A DNA stretch of 64,000 bases. Origin: Epiperipatus broadwayi (taxonomy: Eukaryota > Onychophora > Udeonychophora > Euonychophora > Peripatidae). Of the stretch, positions 1 to 10,404 are shown piece by piece. Made by a program: the position numbers and the translations under genes. The stretch lies in contig JAQFVV010006246.1 in the NCBI GenBank assembly GCA_028023455.1, positions 3,275,501 through 3,339,500 on the forward strand, in the 5' to 3' direction. A model generated the notes under the pieces. That model saw only the letters and a list, made by a program, of their open reading frames with translations. It made no database searches and was not told the origin of the DNA. How positions within the stretch are numbered: the stretch's first letter is position 1; every line of letters begins with the position of its first letter.

Positions 1-1440
1 TATTAAAAAGTTAATAATTCAATTAGATGTTGAAAACAATTCAACTTTTATTTACAAATTATAAATATATTAAACAGTTTTTAATTAAAATAAGTGAACA
101 TCAAATAAATAACATGGATATTCAAGCATTTCAAAAAAAATGTTTAATAAATGCAATCTGATTAGAAGTTAGACAACATCATACATCAGATACATGAGCT
201 AGTATAGTTAGCATTCCTAGGGTTAATTCAATAACTGGTACTGACCAGTTAATCATCACCTGAAATAAATAATCTATGTTTAGTTATCATATAATAATGA
301 TAACAAGATCTTCATTGTAGTTTAAAGTAAATACACAGGTTACAAATAATAATAAAGATATTTTTTAGTAATGGACTTTATTTGCAAACTTATTACAATA
401 ACTGATTATTAGCTATTAATCAGATTACTGGTAATAGATATTAAATTTTGTTTAAAATTTATTGTTGTTTTTACTATTGCAAACATTTTGTTGAGGAAAG
501 GCAATAATATTGGGAATATCATGAAGATGTTCATTAGTTGGGTAAATACATATTTCCAGGTTTTATTGTAAATATTTATCATTTTTAAAATATTAAATTA
601 ACTATAAATTACTTATTGCAACATTTATCTGGCTAATATTTTTATTTCAATAAAGAATGATTTTTATTTTTGTTAAAATTCATTTATAATTTTATTTAGC
701 ATCATTACTGTTTTTGAGAATCATCAGAGCATTAGTTATATTATAATTTCATAAATTTCTATATATTCTCTTGTAGATTTAATTTAACTATTTTTTTTCA
801 CAAAGAAACAAATTGATGGGTTTTATCTTTAGATTTCGTAATATCATAACTAACATGGTCTTTATTTGTTTAGCATTTAGAAAAATATCATTTTAGAGAA
901 AATACAGTTTTCTCATTACTAAGTTTCAAGAATCAATTATTTTTTAACAAAAGAAAATCACTAATGATTTTTTTTCAATTTGCATTTTTCTTTACCATCC
1001 ATCCATTCTTCAAATTCTTCTAGATAATAAGATTTTTATTGTAGTTATATTTTTAAAAATTAGGATATGTTAAATTCAAAATGGAAAATCTATACTTTTC
1101 TAAAGCTTAAGCAATAGTGAAAGTAAGATAATCAATTTAATTGTGTCTTTTTTTTAATTTAAAATTTTATTTTGTAAGTAATTTTTCTATTATACCTAAA
1201 AATATAAGTTAATTAAAGAAGTTTTTACTTAAAAAATATTTATCTGCATTTGTCCCAATATTGTTTATTAATGGCCACCAAATTGCATTATTCTTTATAC
1301 TAATGATTCTTATAGATTTATAATGAGATGTTTATTTATAAAAATATTAAAAATTTCTAAAAGAACAAAATGTTTGAATCATTGGTTGTTTTTCATTTTT
1401 TTAGCATTATTATATTTAATAAAGTTTATATATTTTTTAG

Positions 1441-1603
1441 ATTAGAAATGGTTTACAGGAAACAAGCAATTTACTTTTAAAAGCCTGCACTACTCAATAT
1501 TATGAGCCTGTATTTACTTCTGGATCACATGCTTGGGTGAAATTTCATTCTGATGAATCAGAAAATGATATTGGATTTCATATTACTTATACATCTTTAC
1601 CTA
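1441..1603 (+). CDS. CUB domain exon, second half (cubilin-like gene)
   Basis: A 163-nt internal exon with acceptor tattttttag before it and donor GTAAAT after it. It encodes 54 codons plus one base (phase 0 in, phase 1 out). The peptide opens with IRNG, has the CUB cysteine in LLLKACTT, and ends with the motif VKFHSDES...DIGFHITY, typical of the last strands of a CUB domain. The Asp in HSDES is the position that binds calcium in calcium-binding CUB domains. Its partner first-half exon must lie upstream of the window. The next exon downstream by phase is 42580-42764, across an intron of about 41 kb. The Asn in IRNG replaces the usual Asp seen in the paralogous exon (IRDG). A tandem-CUB extracellular protein such as cubilin is the likeliest product; another multi-CUB receptor is possible. 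Confidence 0.85.
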
Positions 1604-2650
1604 GTAAATATATCTTTTTGTTATTTTCATTTAAATTTTTAATAATTTCACAATTGTTTGTTTAACATTTATTTAAGTTTAATTTTATAATTAATAAACA
1701 GCACACACATTGTATATTTGCAATGTATTTAAAGAAATGACACATATCAATAAATAATTATTATCTATTTGTTATCTTGACAGGTTCAGAATTTATAAGA
1801 AAAACAAAGTAGGTTTTCATTTAAAAAATAGTTTATGCTTAGATTGCAAAAATATTTAGAAAAATAACAAAAAGTTCTTAAATTAGCAACCAAGTTATCA
1901 ATAGTAATATAAAATAAACTTATAAGTAGTGATGGAAATATTAAAAAAGTGGTACTCATCTTATAGCTAAAGACATCGTTTTATGGTGTGGTTTTTGTGC
2001 CAAAACACATTAAAATGCTGTTTCCATGGCCGACACGTTCGAACCCACGTTTTCTACAATACAACTTTTTTGTTGTGCTACAGAATGCAGGCCGCTATGT
2101 CACGTTGCAGTATAACATATATGTCGCTAAGCAGCAATTACATTTTACGAATTTGCACAATTTATAAAATAATTACGGCTTGATGAGAGAGTTTGTATTT
2201 GAATTGTATTGAAATGTTGTTTTCATTGGATTTTTATTTTATTTTAAACTATTGAAATATTCAGATGTTTTAAAACAATAATTATAAAACTTTTTACAAC
2301 GTACTGTATTGAACTTTTATTTGGGTAAATGTTAAATATCTGTCTTTATTGAGTTGCAATTAGGTAACGTGTCAAGTAATGTACAGTTAGTAACATTCAC
2401 GAGACAAAGAAGATTCTACTGTCTGTATATTTTTGAAGTAAAAAAGAGCGGTACGAAAAAAATATCCAGTAAGAAAAGTCTAAATGTACAGGTTTTTTTG
2501 TAAATTTAATAAAAAGCAAATATTATAAACATGTTTAATAAGTAAAGAAGACATTTGTTTGTTGTTTAAAAAAGTTTGTGTTTCTTTCTTCTGTCCGAGT
2601 ACAGTTACGATTTTGAATTTTTTTATTTTAGCATTACAAACAAACAGAAA

Positions 2651-2723
2651 ACTAACCATAAATCTAATCCTAAAACTAACCCTAAATCTAAAACTAACCC
2701 TAAGCCTAACCCTAAATCTAACC
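2651..2723 (+). repeat. Degenerate CCCTAA-like (telomere-like) array
   Basis: About eleven irregular units of the type aacCCTAAA/CTAACC inside the transposon at 1951-3200. Units vary (ctaatcct, ctaagcct), so it is either an eroded telomere-like array or a simple repeat that converged on that motif. It gives spurious short reading frames on the + strand. Confidence 0.75.
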
Positions 2724-2781
2724 GTAGCAACTTTTACTTTTATTATGATTATAATTTTTTAGTTAAACAACAACAAAAAAA

Positions 2782-2941
2782 GTCGTAACACAAGTAAAAA
2801 AATAACTGATAGAAAATTGATTGAAAAAAAGCCGTAACACAAATAAAAAAAAAACAATAGAAAATTGATAAAAAAAAAAAGCCATAACACAAGTAAAAAA
2901 ATATCTGATAGAAAATTAATAAAAAAAAGCCGTAACACAAT
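2782..2941. repeat. Minisatellite, 48-50 bp period
   Basis: Units beginning GYCRTAACAC start at about 2783, 2831, 2881 and 2929, each followed by an A-rich run and gatagaaaatt. The array lies inside the transposon at 1951-3200, directly after the CCCTAA-like array. The minus-strand frame through it is only a repeat translation. Confidence 0.85.
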
Positions 2942-3208
2942 TTAAAAAGTATACGATATAAAAAACACGAATCAAATTGTAATTTGTTGATTTTATTTTA
3001 CATTTATTATTATCATTTAAATTGTATACGTTAATAAAAAATAATATTTAAAAAAAGACGATTTTGTTTTGTTTTCTTTTCGCATTACAAAAAAGCACAG
3101 AAAAATTATTAAAATCAACGGCCCATGAATGTTCATATTTTATAGTTTTAGCGTGAAAACGACGCCATCCTACGGCGTCTTTATCTATAATACAAGCACC
3201 AAAAAAGT

Positions 3209-4482
3209 TATTAAGATATGAAAAAAATATGTATAAATGACAAAAAACAAAAACAAATGTAAAGTCAAAAAGTTAGTTTGAGCAGACAAATATTGTTGCT
3301 GAGATGAATTAGTAGTTGAACTATATACAGAGAGAGAGGAATGACATGAAAAAAAGAAAGTGTGACTGATCAGCTTGTTGATATGTTTTGGTTGGGAAAA
3401 CTAAAAGACAAGCTAGGTATTTATGCATTGGTAGTTGACTAATAGATCAATGTGGACATTTTTTTTACTTAAATATCATTAAAAAAAATCATCAAGTACT
3501 ACATTTATCATTAACTGCCTTATTGACAGAACTACTCATCATAATAATTTTCATTGTTTGATTACTCAAAATTTGATTTCAGTGAAATATTGATGAAATA
3601 ATTTTATTTCCTTAGCAACACCATATTATTTTGAATGTAAGACATATTTTCTATTCAAATTTTGAAGATGTAGAATTAAGATGCAGTTTAAATTCAAAGT
3701 TACGATTTTAACATTTTATTTCGGCTGATCTTGCATTGCCCAATGATGGTGTTTTTGTTTTACACTCCATACATGTGCATAGTATTATGATCATTGATAG
3801 CAGTTTATTTGTGATAATCCATTCACACTTTTCTGAGTTAATCCAGTTGCTGTTTGATAGCAGCTGTATAGATTCAACTATTTAACTATATCTAATTTTG
3901 ATTTTTTTTAGACTAATTCTAAAAAAATGTTTTAATATATTTTTGCCAAGTTTGCATCCCCCAATAATCATGTCTTTGCTCTATGCATGCACATAGTACT
4001 ACAATTGTTGACAGCAGCTGTGTAGAATATTGTGATAGCTGGATATATTTTAATTTTGAATTTTTTATTACCCATTCTCAGTAATGATAGAAGAATAATT
4101 TACATATGATGCTGAATCCAAAAGAAAACTTATATTATTTCCTATTTAAATAAATAAAAATGTTTCTTATTTTTTTTAATACTGTACCTATTATAAAATC
4201 ATTTTTACTTTTTTTTTTTAATTTTCCAAGCTTAAAATCTTATTGTGGATTAAATTTGAGGGTGATTTATATTTGAAACAATACTAAATTGTTTAATTAT
4301 TTCTCTGAACTGTCTATAAAATAAAATATTGACAACATAAATGAAGTTTATTTATTTTGTGGATAAGGTTGATTTGTACACTTATTTACTCTTTCTTTTA
4401 TATCATCTGATATCCTTTGAAATTTTTTGAACTTTTTTTTATATATTAGGTAATTCACAATCACAGGTATAAGAATAATATA
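3209..4482. other. Intron sequence
   Basis: The part up to 4107 is paralogous to 58676-59568. From 4108 to 4482 the sequence is T-rich intron with no recognisable feature. Confidence 0.7.
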
Positions 4483-5343
4483 CACCTGGGTCTCATTTTA
4501 CACGATAGATAGGTTTCTCAGAAAACACGCGCAAACGAAATCATGCAAAAATAGACGTAACTTATATTGAAAAAGGGGGGATGCGGTCTGTGATTTTTCA
4601 AAATTCGCATAAAAGCAAAGCACCAACGTAAAATTACTTTACAATCAGTGCAAAAAAAAAATAACGAAATAAAATATGACTAATAAAAAATTTCAAATTT
4701 GAAAAAAATTGATACAAGACAAACTTTTTTTAACTATAATATTTAATTTTATTCAAAATAATATATTTTTATGCATAATTTACAGTAATTTACATTTTTT
4801 ATACACGTTTTAATTATTATGATTTTCTGGTGACAACGTAATTAGTAATTAATTTTTGAGACGATTTTATTAATTGTTTATGAAGCTCGCGATATCCAGA
4901 CATACAACCATTTAGTTCTCATTGGAATTTAAGAGTATGTTAATGATTAGTGTCATTAATAAGAAAATAATAATTGATTACATTCTTTTTTAAAAAGCAA
5001 AAATAGAATGTGATTTAAAATGCAAAATTAATGCACATAATGTTTGAACAAATTTACATTATATTCTTGTAAAATTTAATATGTGTATACATAAAATGTG
5101 GAAATAATGATTTTAATTTCATTATTGCATAAAATCTTAGTATTATAAAGCACTGAAAATATTGAAATTACTAAGATGAAAGTCGAATTCCAATAATGTG
5201 CTATTACTTTCAATATAAAATAAGGGCACGAAATTTATTATTTAAAGTAATAGTGCATTATCGGAGGTCGACTTCCGGTGAAACACGAATCGCATAACTT
5301 TAAAATCATGTTAAATAAGTCCGCGTAAAAAGAGACCCAGGTG
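4483..5343. mobile_element. Tigger/pogo-like non-autonomous DNA transposon
   Basis: An 861-bp segment with terminal inverted repeats: left CACCTGGGTCTCATTTTAC, right-end complement CACCTGGGTCTCTTTTTACG, with TA on both outer sides (4481-4482, 5344-5345). TA target duplication, a CA terminus and the TTTTACGCG-type inner repeat fit the Tigger branch of Tc1/mariner-pogo. No transposase frame is visible, so it is MITE-like. The block is specific to the left part of the window. Confidence 0.8.
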
Positions 5344-5537
5344 TATACTATGTACTGAAATTGAGAGAATAAATGAAAGATAGATTACTACTTATTATTA
5401 AATTTTAAAACATCACTTTAAATTAAATAAATTAGAAAAGTGACAAAGAAATTTGAAGTATAAAAATCAAATTAAATGCATATTCATATATATATGTAAA
5501 ATAAATAAAATATCTGTTAATTAAAAACAAAATTGTA
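5344..5537. other. AT-rich intron spacer
   Basis: Simple AT-rich sequence between the Tigger-like element and the Penelope pair. I see no gene or repeat boundary in it. Confidence 0.5.
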
Positions 5538-7111
5538 ATTATAATTGAAATAATAAATTTAATGGTTTACAAACTATTACAAACAATCTTTAAATCCACA
5601 GAAGTACTTTCAGTTAATTTCTTAAACCTGCCTCAACTGCCATTAAATTAAAAAAAAAAAAAAGCGGAAGCAAACATCATCAATTCAAATCCCATGAATC
5701 TCATATTTTAATGTTAGCAGCTTGTCGATTTATTAAATGCATTTTATTCCTGTTTATAAAAATTGCCTCTTTAATTTTTTTTTTACTATGGTTTCTCTCT
5801 TCATGGCGAATTTTCAAAATCATATTTAAATTTATATTTACATGATTTTTCATGATCAAAGAAAACTGAAGTAGACATTAAATCACCATTATTTTTACTT
5901 TTTACACGCTTATATAAAATTCATGCTCCCTCAATCTCTTCTCAATACTGCATCTAGATTCACCTATATATGATAGCATACAATCACAAAAAATTTGATA
6001 TATGACATTACTTTCCTGCTTGACAGGTATGACATCCTTATAACTATTGACTAATTTATTAATATTGTTTGGAACGTAGAATGAAACATTAAACACATTC
6101 TTATATATATCCTTAAAAAATTTCACTTTGTGGATTTGAAATAAATGGAATAGATATCCATTGTTTACTATTAATCTTCATTTCCTTTAAATCATTATAA
6201 CTTTTTTTAAATTGACATAAAGTATTGTTTGTTTGTTCCATTTTATACCCAAAATCAAGCAATTCCTTGGCAAATATTTCAATATTTTTCACTTTATCAC
6301 TTTGGTAATGACATAATTTTCATTCCAAAACCAAAAAGATCTAAACTTGCCATCTTATGCATCATTTTACTTTTGATTTACAATTTATATATCATCTTTT
6401 TTGCAGTGGCTTAATTATTAGTTTATAATTAAATATACTGTTATCTCTTGTAATCATTAAATTTAAATATTTAATATTTTTGTCCTGTTCCTTTTCAATA
6501 GTCCATTTCAAGCCATTCATCTTATTTAATTCCTCTACAAGCAAATTTATACTATTAGTATTTCCACAAACAAAAGCATCATCCACATATCTTTTGTAAA
6601 TTTTAATATCTCCAAAAGTACACATATTTAAAATACTACTCTCATATGTAGATAAAACGAAATTGCAAACTTGTGCAACTACAGGCAGACCCATAGGCCA
6701 ACCTTTAGACATTTTATAATATTGACCTTCAAAAGATGCAACAATGTTATCATTAAAAAATTTTAAAGAATCAACAATAAAATTTATCATATATTTACAA
6801 ATACTTTTACTTTTTAATGCATGTTCAATTATTTTTATGGAATTCATTTTATCAATAGATCCATACATTTTTGTAACATCCAATGAAGCAATAACGTCAT
6901 TTTCATCAATCATCAAATTTTTAATACGATTTACAAAGTCAAACGATGAAGCAATAGTATTTTTTCCAAATCCTAAAAAGTAAGTTTACCAATATATTTA
7001 GAAATCTGATACATGAATGCACCACCAAAATCTATCATAACTTGCAAAGAATTACCTTCTTTATGTAATTTTATATTTGAAAAAATATGAGGACATATAG
7101 CACAAGAAGGA

Positions 7112-9968
7112 TATATCCCAGGCTGCCATTTGATGACGACTTTTTATTTAGGTACTTACAACTGCAGATCACTTTCAAGTGAAGGAAGACTGCAAGAATT
7201 AGAAGAAGAACTCTCTTATATTAAATGGGACATTATTGGACTTTGTGAAGTTAGAAGAAAAGGTGAAGAGACAATTGATTTAAAAAGTGGACATATACTC
7301 TATTATAAAGGCACAAATATTGAAATACAAGTGGAGTAGGATTCATTATAAATAAAAAGTGGAAGAACAATATTGTGGAGATTGATGGTGTATCGGACAG
7401 AGTGGCAAGATTAGTTATACAACTTAATAGCAGATACCAAATGCAGATAATTCAGGTTTATGCCCCAACAAGTTCTCATAGTATGAAGTAGTAGAAGATT
7501 TTTATATGGATGTACAAAAGGCTTTTGATCAGAGTAAACAACATTTTAAAATTGTTATGGGAGACTTTAATGCTAGAATTGGTAAACAAATGAAAGATGA
7601 AAGTGCTGTAGGTAATTTTGGTTATGGTAATAGAAATGAGAGAGGACATAGACTTGTGGAGTTTGCAGAAAAAGAAAAACTTTATATTATGAATTCTTTT
7701 TTTGAGAAAAATGTTAAAAGAAATGGACATGGAAGCATCCAAATGAAGGTACAGCAGAATTGGATTATATTTTGATTAACAGAAAATACATATTTCAAGA
7801 TTGTAATGTTCTTAATAAATTTAACACAGGAAGTGATCATCGATTAGTAAGGTGTAAGATACGTGTTAATGTAAACTAGAGAGACAAAAATTATTAAGAA
7901 AAACAATATTTACAGTTGATATTCCTAATCTTCAGAAACATTCTAATGAATTTAAATTAGAACTTACAAATCGGTTTCAAGTATTAGTAGATTTTGAACA
8001 TGATTCAGATTTGAATGAAATTAATATGAAAATAACTGATACACTTTTAAAAACTGCAACAAAAATAGCTGGTAGAAAAAAGCAGCAATTGACCAATAAA
8101 ATTTCTACTGAGACTAGAGAATTTATGAAGAAAAGAAGGAATATGAAGATATACAAAAATGATGCATTAAAAAAATTGAATATCTCGAATTTTGTAAAAT
8201 GGTGTGGAAAAGAGTTGAAAATGATATAAGAAAGTATAACTGTGAACTAGCAAGGAAAGCTGTAGAAGAAAATAAAAGTCTTAAGAATGTAAAACAACAT
8301 TTTGGTATTGGTAGGAAATTTATATCTGCAATAAGAAAAAAAGAGGGAATTATTACTAAAAAGAGAGATGACATCATGAAATTGGTAGAAGATTTTTATC
8401 AAGAATTATATAGTAATAAAGAACAAGTACCTTCTATATCTATTACATCTTCCGAATTGCCCAGAATTTTAAATGAAGAAGTGAGACATGCAATTAAATG
8501 TATGAAAAAAGGAAAGGCTCCAGGTAATGATGGAATTATAATTGATATATTAAAAGAAGGAGGTGAAGAAATAGAAATTTTTTAGCAAAGTTGTATACCA
8601 AATGTCTAAATGATAAAGATGTACCAGTGATTGGAAGAATGCAGTATTAATATTAATATTTAAAAAAGGTGATAAAGAAGATATTAGAAATTACAGACCT
8701 ATCAGCCTTTTATCAGTTTTATATAAAATTTTTACCAAGATAATTACAACTCGTCTACAGAGAACATTGGATTTCCACCAACCAAGAGAACAAGCTGGAT
8801 TTAAAAGTGGTTTTAGTACAGTAGATCATATCCAGGTGTTGAGAGAAGTTATAGAAAGGACAAATGAATATGAGTTGTCATTATGTTTTGGATTTGTAGA
8901 TTATGAAAAGGCATTTGATTCTATAAACATTTCTTCAGTGATTAAAGCATTGGATCATCAAGGTATAGATCCAGGATATTGTCATATTTTGAAGAATATT
9001 TATAAAAATGCAACAGCAACAATTAGATTACATAATGATACTGGGAAAGTCAACATTGAGAAAGGTGTAAGACAAGGTGACTCCATATCTCCAAAACTTT
9101 TTACAGCAGTGCTGCAAGAAGTATTTTGTGGATTAAAATGGGAAACTAAAGGAGTGAAAGTAAATGGAGATTATTTAAGTCATTTAGATTTTACAGATGA
9201 TGTAGTTGTTTTTGCAAATAATGCTTCAGAGCTGCAGGATATGTTGCAGGAATTATCAGATGAAAGTAGGAAAGTAGGACTAAAGATAAATGTTAAAAAG
9301 ACTAAAGTAATGTTTAATCGATTTGCTCAAAATATGAAAATAAAGATTGATTATGATGAATTAGAAGAAGTTAACAGTTACAAATACCTTGGTCAGATTA
9401 TTAATACAGATGGAAACATAATGGAAGAAATTAATCATAGAATTAAACTTGGTTGGAGTGCTTTTGGTAGAAATAACTTGATACTAAAAGGAAATATGCC
9501 TATGTGTTTGAAAAGGAAGGTTTTTAACAAATGTGTTTTACCAGTTCTTACTTATGGATCTGAGATTTGGACACTTAATAGAAGAGCAATACAGAGACTT
9601 CAGACCACTCAAAGAAGTATGGAGAGATGCATGTTGGGAGTAACAAGAAGAGATCGAAAACACAATGTATGGGTAAGAGAACAAACAGGTGTTACTGACC
9701 TCATTGAAAAAATTAAAAGATTGAAGTGGAGTTGGGCTGGACATATTGCTAGAAGAGATGATAATAGATGGACAATTGAAATTTTAAACTGGATTCCAAG
9801 AGATTGTAAAAGACCCAGAAAGAGACCACATGTGAGATGGATGGATGAAATAAGAAAGTGTGCAGGGGTGATGTGGAGAAGAGAAGCTAAAGATCGGAAA
9901 AGATAGATTAAACTTGGAGAGACCTTCATCCTGCAGTGGATTGATAATGGTTGATGATGATGATGATT
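7112..9968 (+). mobile_element. RTE-type LINE inserted in the Penelope arm
   Basis: A + strand LINE sits inside the minus-strand Penelope arm. The left junction follows gcacaagaaggatat; the right junction precedes ttaaaactttat; both flanks are collinear in the intact arm at 11270-11310. It ends in a short TGA-rich tail (ggttgatgatgatgatga), as RTE elements do instead of poly(A). About 15 bp of target seen in the other arm (around 11300) are missing, and I see no target duplication. Confidence 0.87.
7133..9905 (+). pseudogene. RTE-type endonuclease/reverse transcriptase, frameshifted
   Basis: Single-ORF LINE protein: an apurinic-like endonuclease followed by reverse transcriptase, which together perform target-primed insertion. 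The endonuclease starts at ATG 7133 with LGTYNCRSL, then IKWDIIGLCEVRRKG, VYAPTS, MGDFNARIG (near 7560) and GSDHRLVRCKI (near 7832). The RT has NYRPISLLS, PREQAGFKSGFSTVDHI, FVDYEKAFDS (first Asp), GVRQGDSISPKLF, and LDFTDDVVVFA where most relatives have FADD. The C-terminus has the RTE tail with GHIARRDDNRW and RPRKRPHVRWMDEI. The frame shifts near 7325, 7487, 7740, 7880, 8225 and 8580 and has extra stops, but the last 379 codons are open. Relatives are often annotated as craniofacial development protein 2-like. Confidence 0.9.
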
Positions 9969-10390
9969 ACTTAAAACTTTATTTTTAGCACTTTTTAAAA
10001 TATTGTTAATAAAGTTTATTTTTTGACCATCCATATTATATTTTCAATCAAAAAAAGACCAAATTTGTCCATTTGCATTTTAACTTTATCTATATATTGA
10101 CATCTTGTCAACAAGCACATACACAAACCTTTGTCTTCTTTCAAACAAATCATATTGTTATTCTTCAGTCTCCGTTTAAATTCTGAAATAGCCAATTCCC
10201 ATGATTTATCATAAGGCCTTGTATTAAGTTTATTACAATTAATTTTCTTAATAATATCATCAGCAAAATTATCATAACCAGGAATCATTTCAAATGAATT
10301 TTGAACAGCTGCAATTAGTTCCAAATTATAATCATTCCAAATACCACTGATGTATTTAGCTCTGTGACTTAAAACATGTTTCTGAATTAA

Positions 10391-10404
10391 CCCCCCCCCC
10401 CCCC
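10391..10404. repeat. Poly(C) tract at the Penelope junction
   Basis: Fourteen consecutive C mark where the 5'-truncated minus-strand Penelope arm ends (gaattaa before, aataatatccc after). On the element's own strand it is a G run joined to its truncated 5' end. Confidence 0.9.

Larger units (their letters stand above)
1951..3200. mobile_element. Non-autonomous DNA transposon, Merlin-like (GG ends, 8-bp TSD)
   Basis: The 1,250-bp insert is flanked by the 8-bp direct repeat aaaaaagt (1943-1950 and 3201-3208), which is single in the empty paralogous site near 58668. Its ends form imperfect terminal inverted repeats of about 50 bp, starting GGTACTCATC at the left and GGTGCTTGTA on the right-end complement, with TTATAGMTAAAGAC conserved behind. 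GG termini with an 8-bp target duplication fit the Merlin superfamily; hAT and P elements share the TSD length but have other termini. No transposase is visible. The short reading frames inside (for example 1983-2183) look spurious. Confidence 0.85.
1..4107. repeat. Intragenic duplication, copy 1
   Basis: This block aligns almost end to end with 56802-59568. The shared stretch starts at the window edge and ends at a common tacatat, so the true left limit may lie outside the window. It holds a second-half CUB exon with its flanking introns. By eye the copies differ at several positions per 60 bases plus small indels, so the duplication is not recent. The one large difference is the 1,250-bp transposon at 1951-3200, present only here. 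Outside the exon and that transposon I see no genes. Confidence 0.93.
5538..10390 (-). mobile_element. Penelope-like element, left arm of inverted pair (split by an RTE LINE)
   Basis: On the minus strand, after removing the LINE at about 7112-9968, this arm matches the + strand element at 10863-12896 at roughly 95% by eye, including the non-coding tail out to 5538. Order in its own direction is: N-terminal part (10390-9970), RT core (6983-6392), GIY-YIG endonuclease (6126-5900), then a 3' tail. The arm is 5'-truncated at a run of 14 C (10391-10404) and lacks the first part of the reading frame present in the other arm. Confidence 0.88.
5902..10390 (-). pseudogene. Penelope-like RT plus GIY-YIG endonuclease, broken
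   Basis: Minus-strand relic of a Penelope-family polyprotein, which pairs a telomerase-related reverse transcriptase with a GIY-YIG nuclease that nicks the target. RT motifs: SLDVTKMYGSID (first catalytic Asp), KGWPMGLPVVAQVCNF, and the catalytic YVDDAF box near 6590. The endonuclease piece has CMLSYIGESRCSIEKRLREHE, the Penelope form of GIY-YIG. The frame is broken by an RTE-type LINE between the N-terminal part and the RT, by stops, and by frameshifts after the RT (near 6390) and around 6130. It cannot make a full protein. Confidence 0.88.

Noticed and set aside
2651-2723. True internal telomere or chromosome end
   Set aside because: The units are irregular, few, and enclosed within a transposon.
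2782-2941. CRISPR-like array
   Set aside because: The units are contiguous minisatellite repeats with no distinct spacers, in animal DNA.
9609-10034. 141-codon minus-strand frame
   Set aside because: It lies antisense to the RTE reverse transcriptase tail and crosses the LINE junction.
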